Positions 24,164-31,413 of a stretch of 36,763 nucleotides of DNA are shown here, one piece after another. The translations under genes and the position numbers were made by a program. Origin of the DNA: Defluviicoccus sp. (GTDB taxonomy: Bacteria; Pseudomonadota; Alphaproteobacteria; MPNO01). Within the stretch, counting starts at the first letter, position 1. Every line of letters starts with the position of its first letter. Below the pieces are notes generated by a model. The model was not told the DNA's origin, searched no databases, and saw only the letters and a list, made by a program, of their open reading frames with translations. Location: NCBI GenBank assembly GCA_022823775.1, contig JAJEHI010000012.1, positions 1 to 36,763 on the forward strand, read 5' to 3'.

Positions 24164-25396
24164 TTGAAGACCTGGTTCTTTACCGAAGACGCCTATCCCT
24201 ACCTGCCCGACGCTGACAGCTACGAGTCGATCCGCGTCAACCTGCCCAACAAGCACTACGACCCCGACGTCGGCGCGGACCTCTACCACCGCTATCTCGA
24301 CATGTGGACCGCGGCCGACGAGATCGGCCTCGAGATCATGCTCAACGAGCATCACCAGACCGCGACCTGCGTGGTGCCGGCGGCGCCGCTGATGCTGGCG
24401 ATCCTGGCGCGCGAGACCAAGCGCGCGCGGCTCCTGATTCTCGGCAACCCGATCGCCAACCGGAACACGCCGGTTCGCGTCGCCGAGGAGATGGCCATGG
24501 TCGACGTGCTGTCGCGCGGCAGGCTGGAATGCGGCTTCGTGCGCGGTGTGCCCTACGAGTCCGCGCCGGCCAACGTGATCGCGTTCCGCGGCACCGAGCG
24601 CCTGTGGGAGGCGCACGATTTGATCATGAAGGCCTGGACCCATCACGAGGGTCCGTTCAACTTCGAGGGTCGCTTCTACCACATGCGCCAGGTCAACATC
24701 TGGCCGCGCCCCTACCAGCAGCCGCATCCGCCGGTCTGGGTCACCATCGGCAGCGCGGGGAGCGGCGTGCAGGTGGCCAAGCACAAGCATGTCGGAGCCG
24801 TCTTCCTCGCCGGCTACAACGGCATCCGCACCATCTTCGACGGCTATCGCGGCGGCTACCGCGAGGCTCACGGCACCGAGGCCCCGCTCGACCGGCTCGC
24901 CTATTGCGCGCTGATCCATGTCGGCGAGAACGAGAGCCGGGCGCGCGAGGGGGCGGAGAAGATCCTCTGGTACATGACCTCGAACAAGGTCGCCGCGCAG
25001 TGGAACAACCCGCCCGGCTACCACCCGCCGCATGTCGCGGCGATGATCATGAAGGGCGCGCGCGGCGGCGCCGGGGTGCCGCTCAACCCGCAGCTCGACG
25101 ACCAGATGGCGCGCGGCAACGTGTTCGCCGGCACGCCCGACAAGGTGTTCGAGCAGATCAAGGCGTTCTGGGAGTATTCCGGCGGGTTCGGCCACCTGCT
25201 GATGATGGGCCAGGCCGGGTTCCTCAGCTACGGCGACACGCTGACCTCGATGCAGCTGTTCAACGACGAGGTCTATCCGAGGCTGCGCGAACTGACCGAA
25301 TCCTACGATCCCGACCGCATGGCCCATCTGCGGAATTCGCTTCCCGACGTGGAGGCGACGTCGCTCGGCGATCTCGGCTTCGCTTTCGTCCGGTAG
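24164..25396 (+). CDS. LLM-class flavin-dependent oxidoreductase
   Basis: A 410-residue member of the bacterial luciferase-like (LLM) superfamily, which uses reduced FMN or F420 to oxygenate or reduce small molecules. The barrel shows EHHQTATCVVPAAPLMLAIL near residues 62-81 and GNPIANRNTPVRVAEEMAMV near 94-113. The family motif SRGRLECGFVRGVPYE follows near 117-132, then RPYQQPHPPVWVTIGSAGS near 180-198. The EHH and DxLSxGRxxxGxGxG-like positions identify the luciferase-like monooxygenase type. The start is TTG at 24164 behind GAGGAG at 24151-24156. With hydrolases on both sides (gaps of 15 and 5 bases), oxygenation followed by hydrolysis is the likely chemistry. A flavin reductase partner is not in the window. 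Confidence 0.88.
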   Translation: MKTWFFTEDAYPYLPDADSYESIRVNLPNKHYDPDVGADLYHRYLDMWTAADEIGLEIMLNEHHQTATCVVPAAPLMLAILARETKRARLLILGNPIANRNTPVRVAEEMAMVDVLSRGRLECGFVRGVPYESAPANVIAFRGTERLWEAHDLIMKAWTHHEGPFNFEGRFYHMRQVNIWPRPYQQPHPPVWVTIGSAGSGVQVAKHKHVGAVFLAGYNGIRTIFDGYRGGYREAHGTEAPLDRLAYCALIHVGENESRAREGAEKILWYMTSNKVAAQWNNPPGYHPPHVAAMIMKGARGGAGVPLNPQLDDQMARGNVFAGTPDKVFEQIKAFWEYSGGFGHLLMMGQAGFLSYGDTLTSMQLFNDEVYPRLRELTESYDPDRMAHLRNSLPDVEATSLGDLGFAFVR

Positions 25397-25401
25397 GTCC
25401 G

Positions 25402-26244
25402 ATGACGGAGATCGCCAGCAAGTACATCGACGTCGACGGCATCCGAACCCACTATCTCGAGGCGGGCGAGGGGCCGACGGTGGTCCTCCTGCATTCGGGC
25501 GAATACGGCGGCGCGGCGGAAATAAGCTGGCAGTTCGCCATCCCGGCGCTGGCGCCCGAGTACCGCGTCGTCGCGCCCGACTGGCTCGGGTTCGGACGCA
25601 CCGACAAGGTTTTCGACTTCGGCGACGCGCGGAGCCGCGTCTACCGCCACATGCAGCGTTTCGTCGAGCTCATGGGGATCGACGAGGCCGATTTCATGGG
25701 CAACTCCATGGGCGGGAGCAACCTCGCGCGGATCGCGGCGACCGAGCCCGGTCTCCTGCCGCTGCGCTCGATCGTGCTGTGCAGCGGCGGCGGGTTCACC
25801 CCCGAGACCGAGGAGCGCAAGACCCTGCTCGCCTATGACGGCAGCGAGAGGGCGATGCGGGCGCTGGTCAAGGCGATGCTGCACGACCCCAAATGGGGCG
25901 ACGACGATGCGCATGTCGCCCGGAGGCAGGAGTTCGCGCTGATGAAGGGCGCCTGGGAGTGCCAGTCGGCGCCGCGCCTGCGCCTGCCGGCGGAGGGAAA
26001 GGCGGGCTCGGGGTTCGGCACCCCGGACGCGACGCCCTATGAGAATATCGCCGTGCCGACGCTGATCGTCGCCGGCGCCAACGACCCGCTGCGCGAGCCC
26101 GGCTACGCGCCCAAGCTCGCTGCGCGCATCGAAGGCGCGGAGATCCACGTGTACGAAAATTGCGGCCACTGCCCCAATATCGAGCACGCCGAGCGGTTCA
26201 ACGCCCATGTGCTCGATTTCCTGCGCCGCGTGAACGCCGGCTGA
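25402..26244 (+). CDS. Alpha/beta hydrolase, meta-cleavage-product-hydrolase-like
   Basis: A 280-residue alpha/beta hydrolase, a length close to MhpC/BphD-type carbon-carbon hydrolases. It has VVLLHSGEYGGAAEISW near residues 27-43, corresponding to the family's oxyanion loop, then GFGRTDK near 63-69. The nucleophile elbow is MGNSMGGSN with Ser102, the acid is in VAGANDPLREPG near 227-238, and the His is in ENCGHCPNIEHAERFN near 254-269. The GNSMGG elbow and GHxPxxEHxxxFN ending are typical of meta-cleavage product hydrolases. ATG at 25402 follows the LLM stop by five bases, so the genes are cotranscribed. Its stop lies four bases from the stop of the convergent gamma-glutamyltransferase-like gene. 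Confidence 0.82.
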   Translation: MTEIASKYIDVDGIRTHYLEAGEGPTVVLLHSGEYGGAAEISWQFAIPALAPEYRVVAPDWLGFGRTDKVFDFGDARSRVYRHMQRFVELMGIDEADFMGNSMGGSNLARIAATEPGLLPLRSIVLCSGGGFTPETEERKTLLAYDGSERAMRALVKAMLHDPKWGDDDAHVARRQEFALMKGAWECQSAPRLRLPAEGKAGSGFGTPDATPYENIAVPTLIVAGANDPLREPGYAPKLAARIEGAEIHVYENCGHCPNIEHAERFNAHVLDFLRRVNAG

Positions 26245-26248
26245 CAGC

Positions 26249-27838
26249 TCACCAGACGGCGACCGCCCCGTTGCCGCGCGGGTCGCTGGCCCCTGAAAGG
26301 CGGCCGTCGGGGTAACGGATCGCGACGCCCGCATGGCCCATCGCGTCGCTGTGGGCGGGGACCGTCTCGACCTCGTGCCCGGCCGCGGCGAGCGCTTCCA
26401 CCGCATCCCGGTCGAACCCTTCCTCGATCCTCAGCGATGTCGTCTCCTCGCCCCAGGCCCGCCCGAGCAGCCAGCGCGGCGCGCTCACCGCCGCCTGCGG
26501 GTCCATGCCGTAGGTGACGATGCGGCTGTAGAGCGCCGCCTGCGTCTGCGGTTGCCCTTCTCCGCCCATCGTGCCGAAGGCCATCGTCCGGCCGTCGGCG
26601 AGCCGCGCGAGCGGCGGGTTGAGGGTGTGGAACGGCTTGCGTCCGGGCGCCAGCCGGTTGGGACCGCCGTCCGAGAGACTCATGCCGGAGCCGCGATTCT
26701 GCCAGACCAGCCCGGTCTCCGGCAGCACCAGGCCCGAGCCGAACTCCCAGTACAGGCTCTGGATGAAGCTGACCGCCCGCCCCGCCTCGTCGATCGCGCC
26801 CATCCAGACGGTGTCGCCGTCGGGCCCGGGCGCCGGCCAGGGGGCGGCCGTCCCGCGGTCGATGCCGCGCGCGGTCTCGTCGAGCGTTCCCGCCGTCAGC
26901 CAGCCCGCCGCGTCGACTTCCATCGTCGCGGGGTCGCCGAGATGCGCGTTGCGCAGGATAAAGGCCCGCTTGGTCGCCTCGACGATCCCGTGGACATGGG
27001 CGAACCCCTCGGGTTCCTCGCGCTCCAGGCCGAGCCGGTCGATCAGCCCCAGGATCATCAGCGCGGTCGCGCCCTGGGTTGGCGGCGGCATGTTGTAGAC
27101 CGTGCCGGCTGCGAGATCGACGGACAGCGGGGCGCGCCGGAGCGCACGGTGGCCGGCCAGGTCGTCGGCGTCCACCGGCGCGCCGGTCGCCTCGAGGTCG
27201 GCGGCGATGCGCCGCGCGAGCACGCCCCGGTAGAAGCCGTCCAGCCCGTCGCGCGCGAGGGAGCGCAGCGTTTCGGCAAGCGCCGGATTGCGGAACCTGC
27301 CGCCGGGCGCCGGTGCCGCGCCGCCGATCAGGAACGTCTCCGCGAAGCCCGGGACCGGGGCCAGCTCGTCCGCCTTGAGCGCCGTGGTCCGGGCCTGATT
27401 GTCGCTTGCCGGAAATCCGGTCTCCGCGAGCCGCACCGCGTCTTCGAGCAGCCGTTCGAGCGGCATCCGCCCGCCCCACTCCGCGGCGATCGCGAGCGCG
27501 GCGTCCCATCCCGATACCGTGCCGGCGACGGTGTTGGCGGCGAGCGGGCCGCGCGCCGGAATCGACGAGGCGCCGGCATAAAGCGCCGGCGCCGCGGCCG
27601 CACCCGTCGCACCGCAGGCGTCTATCCCGATCGGATCGGCGCCCGGCGCGGCGATCAGCCAGAAACCGTCGCCGCCGAGCCCGTTCATGTGGGGGTAGAC
27701 GACCGCGATGGCGGCGGCCGCGGCCACCATAGCCTCGATCGCGTTGCCTCCTTCCCGCAACACCGCGAGCCCGGCCGATGCCGCGAGCCCGTGCGGGGCG
27801 ACCACCATCCCGCGAATGCCGTCGGCCGCCCTCAGCAT
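26249..27838 (-). CDS. Gamma-glutamyltransferase-family Ntn hydrolase
   Basis: A 529-residue protein of the gamma-glutamyltranspeptidase superfamily, which self-cleaves into two subunits and hydrolyses or transfers amide-linked acyl groups. The N-terminal half has HGLAASAGLAVLREGGNAIEAMV near 16-38 and PHMNGLGGDGFWL near 49-61. The predicted self-processing nucleophile is Thr343 in GDTVWMGAIDEAG; the small subunit continues SLYWEFGSGLV and ends with FGTMGGEGQPQTQ. Classical enzymes have a Thr-Thr-His context; here it is Thr-Val-Trp, so this is a divergent subfamily whose acyl donor need not be glutathione. No signal peptide is seen, unlike periplasmic GGT. ATG at 27838 overlaps the upstream MBL gene by seven bases. 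Confidence 0.85.
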   Translation of the reverse strand: MLRAADGIRGMVVAPHGLAASAGLAVLREGGNAIEAMVAAAAAIAVVYPHMNGLGGDGFWLIAAPGADPIGIDACGATGAAAAPALYAGASSIPARGPLAANTVAGTVSGWDAALAIAAEWGGRMPLERLLEDAVRLAETGFPASDNQARTTALKADELAPVPGFAETFLIGGAAPAPGGRFRNPALAETLRSLARDGLDGFYRGVLARRIAADLEATGAPVDADDLAGHRALRRAPLSVDLAAGTVYNMPPPTQGATALMILGLIDRLGLEREEPEGFAHVHGIVEATKRAFILRNAHLGDPATMEVDAAGWLTAGTLDETARGIDRGTAAPWPAPGPDGDTVWMGAIDEAGRAVSFIQSLYWEFGSGLVLPETGLVWQNRGSGMSLSDGGPNRLAPGRKPFHTLNPPLARLADGRTMAFGTMGGEGQPQTQAALYSRIVTYGMDPQAAVSAPRWLLGRAWGEETTSLRIEEGFDRDAVEALAAAGHEVETVPAHSDAMGHAGVAIRYPDGRLSGASDPRGNGAVAVW

Positions 27839-28704
27839 CGGGCGGCGCCCGCGCGGGAATAATCGCCTTCCGCGACATGGATCTCGGCGGTCGGGTTGAT
27901 CCCTTCGGTCCAGCTCGGGTGGCGGTCGAACAGCAGCGGGTCGTGGCCCGGCACGACGCGCTCGACCGCGTCGCCCACCACGTCCCGTATGCGGCGGTAG
28001 CAATCGATCAGGTTCCAGGCGTCGCCCTGGATATAGGCGGGCGGCCACATGCGCTCGATGTTGGAGTACCAGTAGACGCAATCGCCGGCGACGACGTAGG
28101 GCCCGGAGCGGGTCGAGACCTCCAGCCACTGCGAGCCGAAGGTGTGCGAGTCGCGGGCGAGGTGGGCGGTGACGCCGGGAAGAACTTCGCTATCGCCGTC
28201 CAGGAATTCCACTCTTCCGTCCGCGATCAGCGCTTCGAGCATCTCGAAATCGCCCGGGTCGATCGACGAGAGCGGCCACTTCCGGGTGTCCGATCCCAAC
28301 CCGTCGGGCAGGGCGAACACGCCTTGCCAGCCTTCGTACTCGGCGCGCTGGACGTGGAACCGGGCGTTCGGGAACCGGTCCAGATTGCCGGCGTGATCGA
28401 AATGGAGGTGGGTCAGGATGACGTCTTCCACGTCGTCCGGCGCGAAGCCGATCTTGGCGAGCGTGGTCTCGGGGTGCTCGACCCCCTCGTATATCTTGCC
28501 GCTTGGCGACCAGCCGCCCTTCATCCCGGTATCGACGAGGGCCAGCCGCCTTCCGCCGCCCTCCGGTCCGCCGTGGAGGGCGGTGTAGATCATCGGGTTG
28601 CGGACCGTGCCCTGGTTGCTCTCCAGCAGCGTGCCGCCGAAGAAATCGCGCGGCATGTTCGAGCGCGTATAGGCGAACGCCCAGATCGAATAGTCGGTCG
28701 GCAT
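27832..28704 (-). CDS. Metallo-beta-lactamase-fold hydrolase (lactonase-like)
   Basis: A 290-residue zinc hydrolase. The main metal motif is LTHLHFDHAGN with His99, His101, Asp103 and His104. Further ligands are expected in RDSHTFGSQW (His near 186), VVAGDCVYW (Asp near 208) and VPGHDPLLF (His near 253). The overall pattern is that of N-acyl-homoserine-lactonase-like members, which open lactones or cleave esters, but the substrate cannot be read from sequence. ATG at 28704 is 14 bases after the stop of the LigA-like gene, and the 3' end overlaps the GGT-like start. All metal-binding positions appear intact. Confidence 0.85.
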   Translation of the reverse strand: MPTDYSIWAFAYTRSNMPRDFFGGTLLESNQGTVRNPMIYTALHGGPEGGGRRLALVDTGMKGGWSPSGKIYEGVEHPETTLAKIGFAPDDVEDVILTHLHFDHAGNLDRFPNARFHVQRAEYEGWQGVFALPDGLGSDTRKWPLSSIDPGDFEMLEALIADGRVEFLDGDSEVLPGVTAHLARDSHTFGSQWLEVSTRSGPYVVAGDCVYWYSNIERMWPPAYIQGDAWNLIDCYRRIRDVVGDAVERVVPGHDPLLFDRHPSWTEGINPTAEIHVAEGDYSRAGAARC

Positions 28705-28718
28705 CCGCGTCGGCCGGG

Positions 28719-29027
28719 TCAGGCCTCTCCCGCGCCCGGCACCATGTTGCGGGCGTAGGTCCGCGCGGCGTCGCTGTCGTTGTGGTTATAGGCGCCGCCG
28801 TGGAAGAACCGGCTCACCTGGGGCAGGAAATAAGGATGCACGCCGAGCTCCGCGAGCCTGCGGATGTCGACCTGCCGGAACGCTTCCTTCTCCGTCTCGC
28901 TCAGCCCGTATTCCTCGAACACGGTCTCCATGTTCTGGCGGAAACGGTGGAACAGACGCATGTCGCGGCGAACCTCGAAAATCATGCGGTTCGACGGCAA
29001 CGTTCGGTCGACATCGGCGATGGGCAT
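28719..29027 (-). CDS. Orphan LigA-like protein (protocatechuate 4,5-dioxygenase alpha-subunit fold)
   Basis: A 102-residue helical protein resembling the small LigA subunit of LigAB extradiol ring-cleavage dioxygenases. The matching part is LFHRFRQNMETVFEEYGLSE near residues 25-44, followed by EKEAFRQVDIRRLAELGVHP near 46-65 and YFLPQVSRFF, the LigA pattern of an EYGL turn and a GVHP/GxxYF motif. In LigAB the alpha subunit forms a lid over the iron site of LigB, but no LigB-like gene is in the window, so the partner is unknown. ATG at 29027 has GAGG five bases upstream. It sits between the radical SAM gene (63-base gap) and the MBL gene (14-base gap). Family assignment is probable, not certain. 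Confidence 0.65.
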   Translation of the reverse strand: MPIADVDRTLPSNRMIFEVRRDMRLFHRFRQNMETVFEEYGLSETEKEAFRQVDIRRLAELGVHPYFLPQVSRFFHGGAYNHNDSDAARTYARNMVPGAGEA

Positions 29028-29090
29028 ACCGGCCTCGCTTCAAGGGGCGGACGCCGAAGGAAACCACGCCCCGAGCGGAGCCGCAATGCC

Positions 29091-30050
29091 TTAACCCCGG
29101 CTGCAGGCGCCTCCGCCGAGGACGCAGAACCGGGCGCAGTGGGGATGGTTGAGCTTCACCTCGCCGGCTGCCTCCGCGAGGGTGCGGCCCAGGTCGAACT
29201 GCATCTCGTAGGGCAGGAGCGTGCAGGAGACCACGCTCGCCGGCTCTCCCTTGCGCTTGACCACCATGCGCTGGGTCGCGCACATCATCGCGTCCGGCGA
29301 GACGCCCAGAATGTTCCAGCAGTCTTCCGTTATCTCGGGCACGTCCGCGGTCTCGTCCATTTCCGGGAGCAGCGTCAGCTTGACCGGGTCGTGAACGTCG
29401 AAGTCGATCCCGTATCGGGCGAACAGGCGGGAGAACCCGGCGCGAAGCGACTCTTCGCCCTCGTCCCAGCAGGTGCGGCCGCAGACATGGACGTTGAAAC
29501 CGTTCTCCACCAGCCAGGCGAAGCCGGCGATGGCGGGTTTCCAGGACCGCTCGCCCCGCTCCATCTCGTGCAGCGCCGGCCCGTAGTGATCCAGCGACAC
29601 GCGGATGGCGAGCCGGTCCCCGTGGGTCTCCCTGAGCCGGAGCAGGTCGGCGGCGCGCTTCATCATCGGGCGCATCGCATTGGTCAGAACCAGGATGGAA
29701 AAGCCGCGGTCGAGGCAGGTCTCGACGATCGGCACGATATCGGGGTTCATGAACGGCTCGCCGCCGGTAAGCCCGATTTCCCGCGTCGGCAGTCCGGTCT
29801 CCGCGATCTCGTCGACGAAGCGCACCACGTCGGCAAGCGGCAGGTAGGCGAGCCGGTCGTTGGTCGGGCTGGATTCGATATAGCAGCCGCGGCAGGTGAG
29901 GTTGCAGAGCGTGCCGGTGTTGAACCACAGGGTCCGGAGCGCATCGAAGGCGACCGAGGCGCGCACGGCCCCGTCCGCCGTCACGTCGGGGTCGCGAAAC
30001 TTGACGCCGTCGAGCGCGGCGGCCTCGATCGAGGCAGGTTCTACCCTCAT
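29091..30050 (-). CDS. Radical SAM protein with cysteine-rich C-terminus
   Basis: A 319-residue radical SAM enzyme. The cluster motif is CNLTCRGC with Cys49, Cys53 and Cys56, in FNTGTLCNLTCRGCYIES. The SAM-binding region GLTGGEPFMNPD follows near residues 93-104 and ISVLTNAM-type and RVSLDHYG strands follow. The last 50 residues contain several further cysteines (VSCTLLPYE, HPHCARFCVLGGGACS), which suggest a second iron-sulfur cluster as in SPASM-type peptide- or small-molecule-modifying enzymes. ATG at 30050 was chosen; open frame continues upstream without support. It is the first gene of a minus-strand set with the LigA-like, MBL and GGT-like genes. The substrate is unknown. Confidence 0.85.
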   Translation of the reverse strand: MRVEPASIEAAALDGVKFRDPDVTADGAVRASVAFDALRTLWFNTGTLCNLTCRGCYIESSPTNDRLAYLPLADVVRFVDEIAETGLPTREIGLTGGEPFMNPDIVPIVETCLDRGFSILVLTNAMRPMMKRAADLLRLRETHGDRLAIRVSLDHYGPALHEMERGERSWKPAIAGFAWLVENGFNVHVCGRTCWDEGEESLRAGFSRLFARYGIDFDVHDPVKLTLLPEMDETADVPEITEDCWNILGVSPDAMMCATQRMVVKRKGEPASVVSCTLLPYEMQFDLGRTLAEAAGEVKLNHPHCARFCVLGGGACSRG

Positions 30051-30244
30051 GCGGCTAGGGCTCTTTGCGAAAGGAACTGGATCGTATAACGGACGCTTCC
30101 CCGCCGCGATAGGCAATATTTCGTGATTGCGCCCGTCGATATGGCCCCGGGCGGCCCGGCGTACTAAGTAGAGCGGGAGCGTATGCAACCGGGGACGAGC
30201 GGCAAGGATGCCGCGCCTTCCCGACCGGATCGAAGGAGGATTTC

Positions 30245-30904
30245 ATGACGCTGCGAATCAACGCGGAAGCCCCGAATTTCACCGCCGAAACCACCGACGG
30301 GACGATCGATTTCCACGACTGGATCGGCGACGGCTGGGCGATCCTGTTCTCGCATCCCAAGGACTTCACGCCCGTCTGCACGACCGAGCTCGGCTACATG
30401 GCCGGTCTGGCGTCCGAATTCGCGAAGCGCAATACCAAGATCCTCGGTCTCAGCGTCGATCCGGTCGGCAACCACAAAGAGTGGTTCAAGGACATCGAGG
30501 AGACCCAGGGCCACGCCGTGACCTATCCGCTGATCGGCGATCCCGAGCTCAAGGTCGCCAAGCTGTACGACATGCTGCCCGAGGGCGCGGGCGATACGTC
30601 CGAAGGCCGCACCGCCGCCGACAACGCAACCGTCCGCTCGGTCTTCGTGATCGGGCCCGACAAGAAGATCAAGGCGATGCTCACCTATCCGATGAGCACC
30701 GGCCGCAATTTCGACGAGGTGATGCGCCTGCTCGACTCGATCCAGCTGACCGCGCAGCACTCGGTTGCCACGCCGGTCAACTGGAAGGACGGCGAAGACT
30801 GCATCATCCTGCCGGCGGTCTCCGACGAGGCCGCGAAGGAGATGTTCCCCGACGGCTGGGACGCGCCGAGGCCTTATCTCCGGATCGTGCCGCAACCGCG
30901 CTAG
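30245..30904 (+). CDS. 1-Cys peroxiredoxin (Prx6 type)
   Basis: Reduces hydrogen peroxide and alkyl hydroperoxides. The 219-residue product has the peroxidatic Cys45 in FSHPKDFTPVCTTELG, the Prx6-group motif LSVDPVGNHKEWFKDIEE near 75-92, and the long C-terminal extension with NWKDGEDCIILPAVSDEAA near 178-196. The spacing and lack of a resolving Cys in the usual 2-Cys position put it in the Prx6 group. ATG at 30245 follows AGGAGG at 30235-30240, an excellent ribosome site. It is divergent from the radical SAM gene with about 190 bases between. The stop is followed immediately by a strong hairpin. Confidence 0.93.
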   Translation: MTLRINAEAPNFTAETTDGTIDFHDWIGDGWAILFSHPKDFTPVCTTELGYMAGLASEFAKRNTKILGLSVDPVGNHKEWFKDIEETQGHAVTYPLIGDPELKVAKLYDMLPEGAGDTSEGRTAADNATVRSVFVIGPDKKIKAMLTYPMSTGRNFDEVMRLLDSIQLTAQHSVATPVNWKDGEDCIILPAVSDEAAKEMFPDGWDAPRPYLRIVPQPR

Positions 30905-30905
30905 G

Positions 30906-30928
30906 GCCCGCCCGGCGCCGGGCGGGGC
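30906..30928 (+). terminator. GC hairpin between peroxiredoxin and guaD
   Basis: GCCCGCCCGGC pairs with GCCGGGCGGGGC, one bulged G aside, giving an 11-base stem with almost no loop. It starts two bases after the peroxiredoxin stop and ends one base before the likely guaD ATG. No T-run follows; it may partly end the first transcript or hide the guaD ribosome site. Confidence 0.5.
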
Positions 30929-30929
30929 G

Positions 30930-31400
30930 ATGGAGGGCAAACGGCATATGCGGCGGGCGATAGCGCTTTCCGTCGCCATGATGCGGGCCGATCGCGGCGG
31001 CCCGTTCGGGGCGGTGATCGTCAAGGACGGAGCGGTGATCGCCGAGGGCTTCAACAGGGTCACCTCGGACAACGATCCGACCGCCCACGCGGAGATCGTC
31101 GCCATCCGCGCCGCTTGCGCCGCGCTGGGTACGTTCTCGCTCGAAGGCTGCGAGATCTACACTTCCTGCGAGCCCTGCCCGATGTGCCTGGCGGCGATCT
31201 ACTGGGCCAGGCTCGACCGGATCTTCTACGCCAACGCCCGCGAGGACGCGGCGCGTATCGGGTTCGACGACGACCACATCTACCGGGAGATTCCGCTCCC
31301 TCCCGAACGCCGGGCGGTTCCGATGAGCCGGATGCTGGCCGACGAAGCCGAGGAGGCGTTTCGCGAATGGGAAGAAAAGCCGGACAAGGTTCCGTATTGA
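30930..31400 (+). CDS. guaD: Guanine deaminase (cytidine-deaminase fold)
   Basis: Hydrolyses guanine to xanthine and ammonia. From ATG at 30930 the product has 156 residues, the same length as Bacillus GuaD. The zinc ligands are His53 in DPTAHAEIVAIR and Cys83 and Cys86 in CEPCPMCLAAIYWARL; Glu55 is the proton shuttle. The C-terminal GFDDDHIYREIPLPPERR near residues 110-127 distinguishes GuaD from tRNA adenosine deaminase. ATG at 30948 has a better ribosome site (GGAGGG at 30932-30937), but the 30930 start restores the usual N-terminal helix and puts the ligands at the family positions. Adenine deaminase follows 13 bases later, so the two form a purine-base salvage operon. Confidence 0.88.
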   Translation: MEGKRHMRRAIALSVAMMRADRGGPFGAVIVKDGAVIAEGFNRVTSDNDPTAHAEIVAIRAACAALGTFSLEGCEIYTSCEPCPMCLAAIYWARLDRIFYANAREDAARIGFDDDHIYREIPLPPERRAVPMSRMLADEAEEAFREWEEKPDKVPY

Positions 31401-31413
31401 TCGGGAATTGCCC

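Noticed and set aside
23297-25327. A 676-residue minus-strand open frame
   Set aside because: Antisense to the hydrolase and LLM genes, with no recognisable domain; long antisense frames are expected at this GC content.
21836-30244. Defined genomic island with att sites after tRNA-Ala
   Set aside because: Gene content is accessory, but I found no integrase and no second copy of the tRNA 3' end in the window, so boundaries cannot be claimed.
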